A stretch of 64,000 nt of DNA, from the NCBI RefSeq assembly GCF_019049325.1, contig NZ_JAGMUO010000097.1, forward strand, positions 310,001 to 374,000, written 5' to 3'. This document shows positions 1-7,952 of the stretch, piece after piece. The DNA comes from Streptomyces sp. AC512_CC834. GTDB lineage: Bacteria > Actinomycetota > Actinomycetes > Streptomycetales > Streptomycetaceae. The position numbers were made by a program, and so were the translations under genes. How positions within the stretch are numbered: the first letter of the stretch is position 1; every line of letters begins with the position of its first letter. Below the pieces are notes generated by a model. That model searched no databases and had not been told where the DNA came from. It was given only the letters and a program-made list of their open reading frames with translations.

Positions 1-100
1 GACCTGGGAAGCGACGGCCAGTAGGTGTCCTGAGCGACACAGGACAGGCCCGCGAGTCCGAAGACCTGCCAACTGCCCGTGCGCGAGCCACTCGTGCGCG
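1..100 (+). promoter_or_regulatory. Cobalamin (B12) riboswitch, 3' part, truncated by the window edge
   Basis: Bases 54-71 (AGTCCGAAGACCTGCC) fit the B12-box consensus, and the preceding purine-rich GGGAAGCGACGGCCAGTAG segment looks like the riboswitch core. The 5' half lies outside the window. A 9-bp stem with a CCA loop follows at 79-99 and could be part of the expression platform. It lies directly upstream of metE, the classical target: B12 would switch off the cobalamin-independent enzyme. The match was made by eye. Confidence 0.85.
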
Positions 101-250
101 GACATCCCGGTGACCTCGAGGGCGGGTCGGCGAACACACCAGGCGGACGGCGCGCCGTGCCACGCGCGTTCCCACCGCCCGGTCCGCCGCCCTTCGCACC
201 CTCGTCCCGTTTCCGGGATCCCAGGGATTCGTCTCGCGAAGGAGATCTCC

Positions 251-2563
251 GTGACCCGTACGTCCGCCGCCGCACACGCCACCGTGTACGGCTACCCGCG
301 CCAGGGCCCGAACCGGGAGTTGAAGAAGGCGATCGAGGGCTACTGGAGGGGCCGCGTCGACGCCGACGCCCTCCACTCCACCGCCGGGGAGCTGCGCCGC
401 GCCACCTGGCGGCAACTGGCCGCGGCCGGCCTCGACGAGGTGCCCACCGGTGACTTCTCGCACTACGACCATGTGCTGGACACCACCGTCATGGTCGGCG
501 CCGTCCCGGAACGCCACCGGGACGCGGTGGCCGCCGACGCGCTCGACGGCTATTTCGCCATGGCGCGGGGCACGCAGGACGTCGCACCGCTGGAGATGAC
601 CAAGTGGTTCGACACCAACTATCACTACCTGGTGCCCGAGTTGGGCCCGGACACGGAGTTCACGGCGGACTCGGGCAAGCAGGTCGCGGAACTGCGGGAG
701 GCCCTCGCCCTCGGACTGACGGCACGCCCCGTCCTGGTCGGGCCCGTCACCTACCTGCTGCTGGCCAAGCCCGCGCCCGGCGTCCCCGCCGGCTTCGAAC
801 CCCTCACGCTCCTCGACCGCCTGCTGCCCGTCTACGCGGAGGTCCTCGCCGACCTGCGCGCGGCCGGCGCCGAGTGGGTGCAACTCGACGAGCCCGCGCT
901 GGTCCAGGACCGCACCCCGGCCGAACTGAACGCCGTCGCGCGCGCCTACCGTGAGCTGGGCGCCCGTACGGACCGTCCGAAGCTGCTCGTCGCCTCCTAC
1001 TTCGGCCACCTGGGCGAGGCCCTGCCCGTGCTGGCCAAGGCGCCGGTCGAGGGTCTGGCGCTGGACTTCACCGAGGCCGGTGCGGCCACCCTGGACGGCC
1101 TCGCCGCGGTCGGCGGGCTGCCCGGAAAGCGGCTGGTCGCCGGCGTGGTCAACGGCCGCAACATCTGGGTCAACGACCTGTCCCGGTCCCTGAGTACACT
1201 CGGCACCCTGCTGGGCCTGGCCGACCGCGTGGACGTGTCCGCCTCCTGCTCGCTCCTGCACGTCCCCCTGGACACGGCCGCGGAGCGGGACGTCGAGCCG
1301 CAGATCCTGCGCTGGCTCGCCTTCGCCCGGCAGAAGCTGGCGGAGACCGTGACCCTCGCCCGGGGCCTGGCCCGGGGCACCGGTGCCGTCACCGCCGAAC
1401 TCGCCGCGAACCGCGCCGACCTGGCCTCCCGCGTCAACTCCCCCATCACCGGGGACCCGGCCGTCCGCGCCCGCACCGCCGCCGTCACGGAGGCCGACGC
1501 CCGCCGCTCCCAGCCGTACGCCGAGCGCTCCGCGGCCCAGCGCGCCCATCTGCGGCTGCCACCGCTGCCGACGACCACCATCGGCTCCTTCCCGCAGACC
1601 GGTGAACTGCGCACCGCCCGCGCCGACCTGCGGGCGGGCCGCATCGGCACGGAGGACTACGAGGAGCGGATCAGGGCGGAGATCCGGGAGGTCGTCGCCT
1701 TCCAGGAGAAGACCGGCCTGGACGTCCTGGTGCACGGGGAGCCCGAACGCAACGACATGGTCCAGTACTTCGCCGAGCGGCTGACCGGCTACCTGGCCAC
1801 CCAGCACGGCTGGGTGCAGTCCTACGGGACCCGTTACGTACGACCGCCGGTCCTGGCCGGAGACATCTCCCGCCCCGAGCCGATGACGACGCGCTGGACG
1901 GCGTACGCCCAGTCCCTCACCGACCGCCCGGTCAAGGGGATGCTCACCGGCCCCGTCACCATGCTCGCCTGGTCCTTCGTCCGCGACGACCAGCCTCTCG
2001 CGGACACCGCGCGCCAGGTGGCCCTGGCCCTGCGGGACGAGGTGAACGACCTGGAGGCGGCGGGCACTTCGGTCGTCCAGGTCGACGAGCCCGCGCTGCG
2101 CGAGACCCTGCCGCTGCGCGAGGCCGACCGGGCCGCCTACCTGGCCTGGGCCACCGAGGCGTTCCGGCTCAGCACCGGCGGCGTGCGGCCCGACACCCAG
2201 ATCCACACCCACATGTGCTACGCCGAGTTCGGTGACATCGTGCGGGCCATCGACGACCTCGACGCGGACGTCATCAGTCTGGAGGCCGCCCGCTCGCACA
2301 TGCAGGTGGCCCGCGAACTGGCCGCCTCCGGCTACCCGCGCGAGGCCGGACCGGGCGTGTACGACATCCACTCGCCGCGCGTGCCGAGCGCCGAGGAGGC
2401 GGCGGAGCTGCTGCGCACCGGTCTGCGGGCGATCCCCGCGGAGCGGCTGTGGGTCAACCCGGACTGCGGTCTGAAGACCCGGGGCTGGCCCGAGATCCGC
2501 GCCTCGCTGGAGAACCTGGTCGCCGCCGCCCACGCCGTCCGCGGTGAGCTGTCCGGTTCCTGA
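251..2563 (+). CDS. metE: 5-methyltetrahydropteroyltriglutamate-homocysteine methyltransferase (cobalamin-independent methionine synthase)
   Basis: MetE transfers the methyl group of 5-methyltetrahydrofolate-triglutamate to homocysteine in the last step of methionine synthesis, in the cytosol, without B12. The 770-residue product has the expected two-barrel length. It shows the N-terminal YGYPRQGPNRELKKA segment, the central TTTIGSFPQT start of the catalytic barrel, HGEPERNDMVQYF, and the zinc-ligand segments HTHMCYAEF and NPDCGLKTRGW. The frame is open further upstream, but the GTG at 251 follows the purine-rich GAAGGAGATCTCC and matches the family N-terminus. The upstream cobalamin riboswitch implies repression by B12. 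A strong hairpin terminator follows. Confidence 0.97.
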   Translation: MTRTSAAAHATVYGYPRQGPNRELKKAIEGYWRGRVDADALHSTAGELRRATWRQLAAAGLDEVPTGDFSHYDHVLDTTVMVGAVPERHRDAVAADALDGYFAMARGTQDVAPLEMTKWFDTNYHYLVPELGPDTEFTADSGKQVAELREALALGLTARPVLVGPVTYLLLAKPAPGVPAGFEPLTLLDRLLPVYAEVLADLRAAGAEWVQLDEPALVQDRTPAELNAVARAYRELGARTDRPKLLVASYFGHLGEALPVLAKAPVEGLALDFTEAGAATLDGLAAVGGLPGKRLVAGVVNGRNIWVNDLSRSLSTLGTLLGLADRVDVSASCSLLHVPLDTAAERDVEPQILRWLAFARQKLAETVTLARGLARGTGAVTAELAANRADLASRVNSPITGDPAVRARTAAVTEADARRSQPYAERSAAQRAHLRLPPLPTTTIGSFPQTGELRTARADLRAGRIGTEDYEERIRAEIREVVAFQEKTGLDVLVHGEPERNDMVQYFAERLTGYLATQHGWVQSYGTRYVRPPVLAGDISRPEPMTTRWTAYAQSLTDRPVKGMLTGPVTMLAWSFVRDDQPLADTARQVALALRDEVNDLEAAGTSVVQVDEPALRETLPLREADRAAYLAWATEAFRLSTGGVRPDTQIHTHMCYAEFGDIVRAIDDLDADVISLEAARSHMQVARELAASGYPREAGPGVYDIHSPRVPSAEEAAELLRTGLRAIPAERLWVNPDCGLKTRGWPEIRASLENLVAAAHAVRGELSGS

Positions 2564-2577
2564 GCGGGCGGCGGTGA

Positions 2578-2612
2578 GCCGGGCCGGGGCACCTCGCGTG
2601 TCCCGGCCCGGC
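2578..2612. terminator. Hairpin terminator after metE
   Basis: Two 15-nt arms (2578-2592 and 2598-2612), complementary except for one G-U pair, enclose a 5-nt loop just after the metE stop codon. There is no U-tract, as is usual for Streptomyces. Confidence 0.75.
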
Positions 2613-2665
2613 CCGGCTCCGCCCGGCTCGGCTCGGTCGGAGTCAGGGGGTCAGGACCTGCTCTG

Positions 2666-2880
2666 GTGACCCTGCGGACCACCTTCTACTCGCGTGCCGC
2701 GGTCACCTCCGGCATCGAGCGGGCCGCCCAGGCCGCCGGGTACGCGGTGCGCACCGCGATCACCGTCTCGCTCGGCACCTTCGCCATCGGGACCGCCCTG
2801 TCCCGGCTCACCGACCAGGGCGTCGGCGGCGTCATCCTGTCGGTGCCGCTGATCAACGGCAGCGCCGGCCTGGGGCGGCC
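2666..2880 (+). pseudogene. LacI-family regulator remnant (effector-domain fragment)
   Basis: The reading frame from about 2666 gives TTFYSRAAVTSGIERAAQAAGY and LTDQGVGGVILSVPLI. These resemble the start of the periplasmic-binding-like effector domain of LacI/GalR repressors (a GIERAARAAGY helix, then a QGVDGIVVSAP strand). There is no helix-turn-helix upstream, because the metE terminator lies there, and the similarity fades around 2880, so only about 70 codons remain. I read it as a decayed fragment. No target can be inferred. Confidence 0.6.
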
Positions 2881-2967
2881 GCCTCCCGGAGCCGTCGCGC
2901 GTCGTAGGCGTGTCCCCTGCGCCCCACAGACCGCGACGGGCCCCCTCGGCCCGGGTTCCGTGGCTGT

Positions 2968-3375
2968 TCAGTCGACGACCGCGGTGGCCTCGACCTCGAT
3001 CAGGTGCTCGGGCACGTCCAGTGCCGCGACGCCCAGCAGGGTGGCCGGCGCGGCCGGGGTCACCCCCAGCCTGGCCGCCGCCCGGGCGATGCCCTCCAGC
3101 AGCAGGGGCATCTTGTCGGGACTCCAGTCGACGACGTGGACGTTCAGTTTCGCCACGTCGCCGAAGGAGGCACCGGCCGCGGCCAGGGCGGTGCCGACGT
3201 TGAGGTAGCACTGCTCGGCCTGCGCGGCCAGATCGCCTTCGCCGACGGTGACGCCGTCGGCGTCCCAGGCGACCTGCCCGGCGATGAAGACCAGTTTCGA
3301 TCCGGCCGCGATCGACACCTGCCGGTAGACGTCGATCTCCGGCAGCCCGCCGGGGTTCACCAGGGTGATGGCCAT
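2968..3375 (-). CDS. RidA/YjgF family protein
   Basis: RidA-type proteins deaminate reactive enamine/imine intermediates of PLP enzymes, although many paralogues serve other pathways. The 135-residue product has the family fold signs: KLVFIAGQVAWDADG, a QAEQCYLNVGTAL helix, and a C-terminal PEHLIEVEATAVVD close to the IEIEAIA signature. The canonical arginine at the usual late position is not obvious, so deaminase activity is uncertain. The start at 3375 is chosen because AAGGAG lies about 9 nt upstream; an ATG 21 nt earlier lacks a site. It diverges from an HxlR regulator, which probably controls it. Confidence 0.88.
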   Translation of the reverse strand: MAITLVNPGGLPEIDVYRQVSIAAGSKLVFIAGQVAWDADGVTVGEGDLAAQAEQCYLNVGTALAAAGASFGDVAKLNVHVVDWSPDKMPLLLEGIARAAARLGVTPAAPATLLGVAALDVPEHLIEVEATAVVD

Positions 3376-3479
3376 GTCTTCTGTCTCCTTGCCCATGTGC
3401 TCTCTTGTGGTTACTCGGGAACCGTAGGAGAGTGTCCGCTGACATGGAAGAACGCACTTTTCAGTGACTGGGGAACCCG

Positions 3480-3860
3480 ATGGTGACCAAGCAGTTCACA
3501 GGCTCGCCCGACGACGCGGACCTGAGGCGCGCGGACTCCCTGGCACGGGAGATCTTCTCGGACGTCGCCAACAAGTGGGCGCTGCTGATCATCGAGGCGC
3601 TGGGTGACGGCACCCTGCGCTTCAGCGAGCTGCGCGACGAGATCGAGGGCATCAGCCACAAGATGCTCACGCAGAACCTGCGCATGCTGGAGCGCAACGG
3701 GCTGGTGGACCGGTGTGTGCACCCCACCGTGCCGCCGCGGGTCGAGTACACCCTCACGGAGCCGGGCCGGGGGCTGCGCAGGACGACGCAGCACATGTGC
3801 GACTGGACGCATCAGTACCTGGGTCACATCGAGGCCTCCCGCAGCCGCTTCGGCGCCTGA
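3480..3860 (+). CDS. HxlR-family winged-helix transcriptional regulator
   Basis: The 126-residue, single-domain protein has the HxlR core: IFSDVANKWALLIIEAL, then LRFSELRDEIEGISHKMLTQNLRMLERNGLV as recognition helix, and VPPRVEYTLTEPGRGL as wing. HxlR proteins are small dimeric repressors or activators, often redox- or aldehyde-responsive, and usually sit divergent from their target. Here the divergent neighbour is the RidA-family gene, with about 100 bp between them. GGGGAA lies 5 nt before the ATG; a GTG follows one codon later. No conserved cysteine stands out near the N-terminus, so the signal is unknown. Confidence 0.9.
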   Translation: MVTKQFTGSPDDADLRRADSLAREIFSDVANKWALLIIEALGDGTLRFSELRDEIEGISHKMLTQNLRMLERNGLVDRCVHPTVPPRVEYTLTEPGRGLRRTTQHMCDWTHQYLGHIEASRSRFGA

Positions 3861-3900
3861 CGCGCGGCGGGTGGACACGTTCGGCTCGGCGGGCGGGGGG

Positions 3901-4401
3901 TCAGTCGCGCCGGCGCTCGGGACCGCGGAAGACGGCCAGCCGCAGGACAGCGAAGCGTACGACGGTGACGGCGACCGACGTGGCGGCGAGGACCGCGGTC
4001 TCGGCGGCGGGCGAGGCCCCGGGCCGCTCGTGCCTGAACCACAGCACGGCGCCGGAGGTGACCAGGTAGCCGAGCAGGAAGAGAGCACCCGCGCCCAGGT
4101 GGGCGCGGGCCGGTTTCGTGGCGGCGTGCCGGAACGTCAGCCGCCGGTTCGCCTCGGTGTTGAGCACCGTCAGCACGAGGAGGGAGACCAGGTTGGCGAC
4201 GGCCGGCGGCCACCACAGACGCAGTCCCCAGTACAGCAGCGCCTGCCCGACGGTCGAGACGCCGCCGATCGCGACGAACCAGCCGACCTCCCGCGACCAC
4301 ATCCGGCGCCTCGGGACGTCAGGACGGAGCGGTCCGCGGGGCTCGGCGACCGACGCGCCCTTCAGCCGAGCCACCTCTCCACTCCCCCGCTCGTCCGACA
4401 T
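3901..4401 (-). CDS. GtrA-family integral membrane protein
   Basis: The 166-residue protein has the four-helix GtrA layout: WFVAIGGVSTVGQALLYWGL, VANLVSLLVLTVLNTEANRRLTF, ALFLLGYLVTSGAVLWF and TAVLAATSVAVTVVRFAVLRLAVF. The NxxANRRLTF segment after helix 2 is typical. GtrA-like proteins are proposed to move or anchor polyprenyl-phosphate-linked sugars in cell-wall glycosylation. No glycosyltransferase is adjacent, so the substrate is unknown. The frame is open upstream, but the ATG at 4401 gives the normal family length. It diverges from the TerB-like gene. Confidence 0.87.
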   Translation of the reverse strand: MSDERGSGEVARLKGASVAEPRGPLRPDVPRRRMWSREVGWFVAIGGVSTVGQALLYWGLRLWWPPAVANLVSLLVLTVLNTEANRRLTFRHAATKPARAHLGAGALFLLGYLVTSGAVLWFRHERPGASPAAETAVLAATSVAVTVVRFAVLRLAVFRGPERRRD

Positions 4402-4584
4402 TGCTGTTCGACATCCGGCCGACAACTCCCTGGCGGCGCAGCCTACTACGGCACCACACAACACTTTGCCTCTTCTTTGCCCTTGGGGAACCCTGTGGTA
4501 CCCGGGCGCGTTCATCCTGATGACCGCGGGATAATCGCGGCCGGGACAGACCTGTAAGCAGCAACAGAAGCCGAGGTGGCACGA

Positions 4585-5160
4585 GTGGCGATGTGGGACA
4601 AGATCAAGGACCAGGCCAAGACCTTCCAGCAGTCCCAGGGCACTCGGGGAGCGAGCGGATCCGGGCAGGGATCGCACGGACCGGCGGGGACCGGCAGGTC
4701 GGGCCCGTCCTCCGGCGGCTCCAAGGCCCAGGTGATCGGGATGTTCAAGTCCCAGCTCGCGTCCGCCAAGGCCGAACTCAAGAGCGGGTCCTACCGGGAC
4801 GCCAGCATGGCCATGTGCGCGCTGGTCGCCGCCGCGGACGGGCAGGTGGAACCGGCGGAGCGGCAGCGCGTGGAGGAGCTGATCGTGTCCAACGAGGTGC
4901 TGCAGAACTTCCCGGCGGACCAGCTCCGCCAGCGGTTCAACCAGCATGTGGACCGGCTCCTGAGCAACTTCGAGCAGGGCAGGAGCGAGGCCCTCCAGGT
5001 GATCGCCAAGGCCGCGAAGAAGCCCGCGGAGGCCCGTGCGGTCGTTCAGACCGGCATGGTCGTCGCCGGCGCCGACGGGACCTTCGAGCAGTCCGAGCAG
5101 TACGCGATCCGTGAGGCCTGCACCGCGCTCAACATCTCGCCCTCGGAGTTCGGCGTCTGA
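4585..5160 (+). CDS. TerB-family tellurite-resistance-like protein
   Basis: The 191-residue product starts MWDKIKDQAKTFQQS, has a Gly/Ser-rich linker (about residues 17-47), and then a helical TerB domain with the paired acidic signatures LVAAADGQVEPAERQRVEEL and VVAGADGTFEQSEQYAI, which resemble the metal-binding D-x-D/E loops of TerB. TerB domains are linked to tellurite and general stress resistance at the membrane, but single TerB genes in Streptomyces have no assigned role. The start could be GTG 4576, GTG 4585 or ATG 4591; GAGG at 4573-4576 best fits 4585. Confidence 0.85.
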   Translation: MAMWDKIKDQAKTFQQSQGTRGASGSGQGSHGPAGTGRSGPSSGGSKAQVIGMFKSQLASAKAELKSGSYRDASMAMCALVAAADGQVEPAERQRVEELIVSNEVLQNFPADQLRQRFNQHVDRLLSNFEQGRSEALQVIAKAAKKPAEARAVVQTGMVVAGADGTFEQSEQYAIREACTALNISPSEFGV

Positions 5161-5167
5161 TCGCCCG

Positions 5168-5740
5168 TCAGCCCCGGCGCCGGTGCGCCGCGACTCGCTC
5201 CCGGGTCGCGCAGCGACGTGAGCAGTAGCGGCGCTCCGGACCGCTGCCCTGGGCGATGAAGGCGTTCCGGCAGCGGCCGGACGCGCAGAGCCTGCCGGGC
5301 GGGCGCTGGCGGTCCCACACCAGGACCACCAGCGCCATGCAGGACGAGGCGAGGAACCATTGCGGCCACGGCGCGTCGTCGTCGTGGTCGAGATGGGGGT
5401 GCCACGGAGCGCTGCCCTCGTGGGAGGTCAGGCGGAGCCGTCCCGTGTGCGCGCCGAGGAGACGGTTCAGGACGTGGGCGGCGGCGTCGGCCGAGTCCGC
5501 CGCGAACACCTCCCGCAGCAGGGCGGCGGCCCCGCGCATCCCGTCCACGTCACGTGAGGTCAGCTCGAGGGGGCCCTTCTCGCCGTAGGCACGCAGCACT
5601 TCGGCGACCGCCCGGGGGTCGGGGTCGTCCCCGGCGAGCGCGTTGACGAGCGCCGCGGTGCGCCGGGCGGTGGTCAGCACGGAGTGCCTGGTGGACCAGT
5701 CGTCGTCGAGAGGAGAGGACACCGGCCGAATGTAACGCAT
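5168..5740 (-). CDS. CGNR zinc-finger (ABATE-domain) protein, probable regulator
   Basis: The 190-residue protein has an N-terminal helical ABATE-type domain and a C-terminal CGNR-like zinc finger: LCASGRCRNAFIAQG and RRYCSRRCATRERVAAHR, with four cysteines spaced as a treble clef. Such proteins are believed to bind DNA and often lie beside a transporter. The ATG at 5740 sits inside an imperfect palindrome and diverges from an MFS exporter gene, which suggests autoregulation and control of the exporter. Start choice is by family length, as no strong ribosome-binding site is visible. Confidence 0.82.
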   Translation of the reverse strand: MRYIRPVSSPLDDDWSTRHSVLTTARRTAALVNALAGDDPDPRAVAEVLRAYGEKGPLELTSRDVDGMRGAAALLREVFAADSADAAAHVLNRLLGAHTGRLRLTSHEGSAPWHPHLDHDDDAPWPQWFLASSCMALVVLVWDRQRPPGRLCASGRCRNAFIAQGSGPERRYCSRRCATRERVAAHRRRG

Positions 5741-5769
5741 GTTGCGGACTTTTGAGTTACTTCCGTAAC
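5732..5769. promoter_or_regulatory. Two GTAAC/GTTAC inverted repeats between CGNR and MFS genes
   Basis: GTAAC-N4-GTTGC (5732-5745, one mismatch) and GTTAC-N4-GTAAC (5756-5769, perfect) lie 10 bp apart in the divergent gap and overlap the CGNR start codon. The pairing of two similar short palindromes suggests an operator bound on one face of the helix. Function is inferred. Confidence 0.5.
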
Positions 5770-5778
5770 GTCTTGTCG

Positions 5779-6954
5779 GTGCCAAAGGGTTACTCCATAC
5801 GGTCCTACCTGGCCGGGGCGGTGGCGGCGCGCTCCGGGGACGAGATGTCGGGGCCGGCGCTGCTGCTGGCCGGCCTCGCGCTCACCGGATCGACCACGGA
5901 CGCGTCGTCGCTGCTCGCGGGCATCACGATCTCCGCGGCGATCGGCGGACCGGTGCTCGGGGCGCTCCTCGACAGGGCGGCGCGGCCGGGCCGCCTCCTG
6001 GCCGGCGCACTCGCGCTGTACGCGGCGGGGCTCGGCGCGATCCTCGTCGCGCTCGGCCGACTCCCGGTAGCCTGCACCGTCCTGCTCGCGGCGCTCACGG
6101 GGCTGTTGGGCCCGGCGCTGTCGGGCGGCTGGACCGCCCAGCTTCCCCGGGTGGCGACGGACGGACACCTGCCCAGGGCCAACGCGCTGGACGCGATGAC
6201 CTTCAGCGCGGCGAGCCTGGCCGGTCCCGCGCTGGCCGGCGTCGTGGCCCAGACGCTGGGGGCCTCCACGGCGGTCGTGGTCTCCGCGGCCCTGGTCGCC
6301 ACGGCTGTGCCCGCGGCGTGGCGGTTGCCGTCGCGCTCCGGCGCGGCCCGTGACGCACGGCCGACCCCGGCGGCCGGCGCCCTCGGCGCCGGATTCCGCG
6401 TCATCCGCCGGCGTCCGCTTCTCGCCCGGGCGACACTCACCTCGGTCGTCTCCTGTGCCGCCCAGGGCATGCTGGCGGCCTGCGTCCCGCTCCTGGGCGC
6501 GCGGGTTCTCGGCGCGGCCGGGCGCGGCGCCCTGCTGTTCTCCTGTGCGGCGGCCTCCGCCCTGGCGGCCAACGCCGTACTCGCGCGACGTCCGCGCTCC
6601 GTCACCCCGGACACGATCGTCCGGGCCGGCGCCCTGGTCCAGGCGGCCGCGTTGGCCCTGGCGGCGACGGCTCGGCCCGCCACGCTCGTCGTGGCCGCGC
6701 TCGTCCTCGGCATCGGGGAAGGCCCCCAGCTCACCGCCCTCTTCGCGGTCCGTCACCGGGAGGCCCCGGACCACCTGCGCGGCCGGATCTTCACCACCGG
6801 GGCCAGCCTCAAGATCACCGCGTTCGCCCTGGGAGTCGCCGTCGGCGGTCCGCTCGCCACCTGGTCCCTGCCGGGCGCCCTGACGATGGCGGCGGGCACG
6901 GCGGCAGGCGCGGCGTTCGTGGGCCCGTTGAGCTTCCGAACCCTTGCCGGGTGA
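5779..6954 (+). CDS. MFS transporter, drug-exporter type
   Basis: The roughly 391-residue protein is Ala/Gly/Leu-rich with about 12 predicted membrane segments. GPVLGALLDRAARPGRLL occupies the position of the cytoplasmic loop 2-3 motif of MFS proteins, and HREAPDHLRGRIFTTGASLKI the loop 10-11 motif. It resembles small actinobacterial MFS exporters often paired with regulators. The start is uncertain: TTG 5752, TTG 5773 and GTG 5779 are in frame and none has a clear Shine-Dalgarno; the transcript may be nearly leaderless. The divergent CGNR gene is the likely regulator. Substrate unknown. Confidence 0.82.
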   Translation: MPKGYSIRSYLAGAVAARSGDEMSGPALLLAGLALTGSTTDASSLLAGITISAAIGGPVLGALLDRAARPGRLLAGALALYAAGLGAILVALGRLPVACTVLLAALTGLLGPALSGGWTAQLPRVATDGHLPRANALDAMTFSAASLAGPALAGVVAQTLGASTAVVVSAALVATAVPAAWRLPSRSGAARDARPTPAAGALGAGFRVIRRRPLLARATLTSVVSCAAQGMLAACVPLLGARVLGAAGRGALLFSCAAASALAANAVLARRPRSVTPDTIVRAGALVQAAALALAATARPATLVVAALVLGIGEGPQLTALFAVRHREAPDHLRGRIFTTGASLKITAFALGVAVGGPLATWSLPGALTMAAGTAAGAAFVGPLSFRTLAG

Positions 6955-7006
6955 CTGGGCGAGCAGTCGGGAAAGCGTTTGACGGCCGTCCGCGGCGAAG
7001 GGTCGG

Positions 7007-7945
7007 ATGAGGTCCATGAGTTCAGGGCAGACGCATTCGGGACCGTTCCCCCTCGACGACCGTCTCGTACGGCGGCTGGTCGACGGGCAGTTCCCGCAGT
7101 GGACGGGGCTGCCCGTCGAGCGCTTTCCGTCCGGCGGCACGGTCAACGCGATGTTCCGGCTCGGCGACGCCATGGTCGTGCGGCTGCCGCTGGTCGAGGG
7201 CGGCGTCGAGGACGTGACGACGGAGCGGGAGTGGCTCCCCCGGCTGTCGCCCCTGCTGCCCGCCGCCGTCCCCGAGGTGCTCGGGGCCGGTGCGCCCGCC
7301 GAGGGCTGTCCGTGGCCCTGGTCGGTGTACCGGTGGCTGCCCGGGGAGACCCCCGAGGCCGGAGCGCTGACCGATCCCGTAGGGCTGGCGACGGATCTGG
7401 CCGGGTTCGTGGCGGCGATGCGGAGCGTCACCCTGCCGGGAGCGCCGAAGGCGTATCGCGGCGGTCCGCTCGCCACGCTCGACGAGGCGACGCGGGCGGC
7501 GCTCGACGCACTGCGCGGCCTTCCCGAGGAGGGTGTCGACTGCGACGCTCTGGCCGCCGTGTGGCAGGACGCGCTGCGGGCCCCGGCCCCGGACAAACCG
7601 CCCGTCTGGCTGCACGCCGACCTGATGCCGGGCAACCTGCTGGTGGACGGCGGCGGCAGGCTGTCCGCGGTGATCGACTTCGGCTGCACGGGGGTGGGCG
7701 ATCCGGCCTGCGATCTCTTCCCGGCGTGGAATCTGCTGCCGGCCGGCGCGAGGGAGGTCTTCCGCGAGGCGCTCGGCGTGGACGAGGCGACCTGGCGGCG
7801 CGGCCGGGGCCGCACTCTCTCCCAGGCGCTGATCGCACTGCCGTACTACCGGAAGACCAACCCCGCGATGGCAGGCAACGCCCGCCACGTGATCCGGGCG
7901 GTGCTGGCCGAGACGGACGGCCGGGGCGCGGCCGGGGCCGGCTAG
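7007..7945 (+). CDS. Aminoglycoside phosphotransferase (APH) family kinase
   Basis: The 312-residue protein has the APH fold: a glycine-containing segment FPSGGTVNAMFRLGDAMVVRLP with the ATP-anchoring region, a WLPGETP hinge, the catalytic loop HADLMPGN (His203, Asp205, Asn210) and IDFG (Asp224 binding Mg). All key kinase residues are present, so it should be active. Chromosomal relatives in Streptomyces phosphorylate aminoglycosides, macrolides or metabolites such as homoserine-like compounds, so the substrate cannot be assigned. GAAGGG lies 6 nt before the ATG at 7007; another ATG occurs three codons later. It is convergent with the hydrolase gene. Confidence 0.9.
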   Translation: MRSMSSGQTHSGPFPLDDRLVRRLVDGQFPQWTGLPVERFPSGGTVNAMFRLGDAMVVRLPLVEGGVEDVTTEREWLPRLSPLLPAAVPEVLGAGAPAEGCPWPWSVYRWLPGETPEAGALTDPVGLATDLAGFVAAMRSVTLPGAPKAYRGGPLATLDEATRAALDALRGLPEEGVDCDALAAVWQDALRAPAPDKPPVWLHADLMPGNLLVDGGGRLSAVIDFGCTGVGDPACDLFPAWNLLPAGAREVFREALGVDEATWRRGRGRTLSQALIALPYYRKTNPAMAGNARHVIRAVLAETDGRGAAGAG

Positions 7946-7952
7946 GGCGCGG

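Noticed and set aside
997..1650. Long minus-strand open frames opposite metE
   Set aside because: They are shadows caused by high GC: Arg/Ser/Ala-rich with no start site or domain.
5674..7815. 713-codon minus-strand open frame across the MFS and kinase genes
   Set aside because: It is antisense to two well-supported genes, and its composition is Arg/Gly/Pro-rich without motifs.
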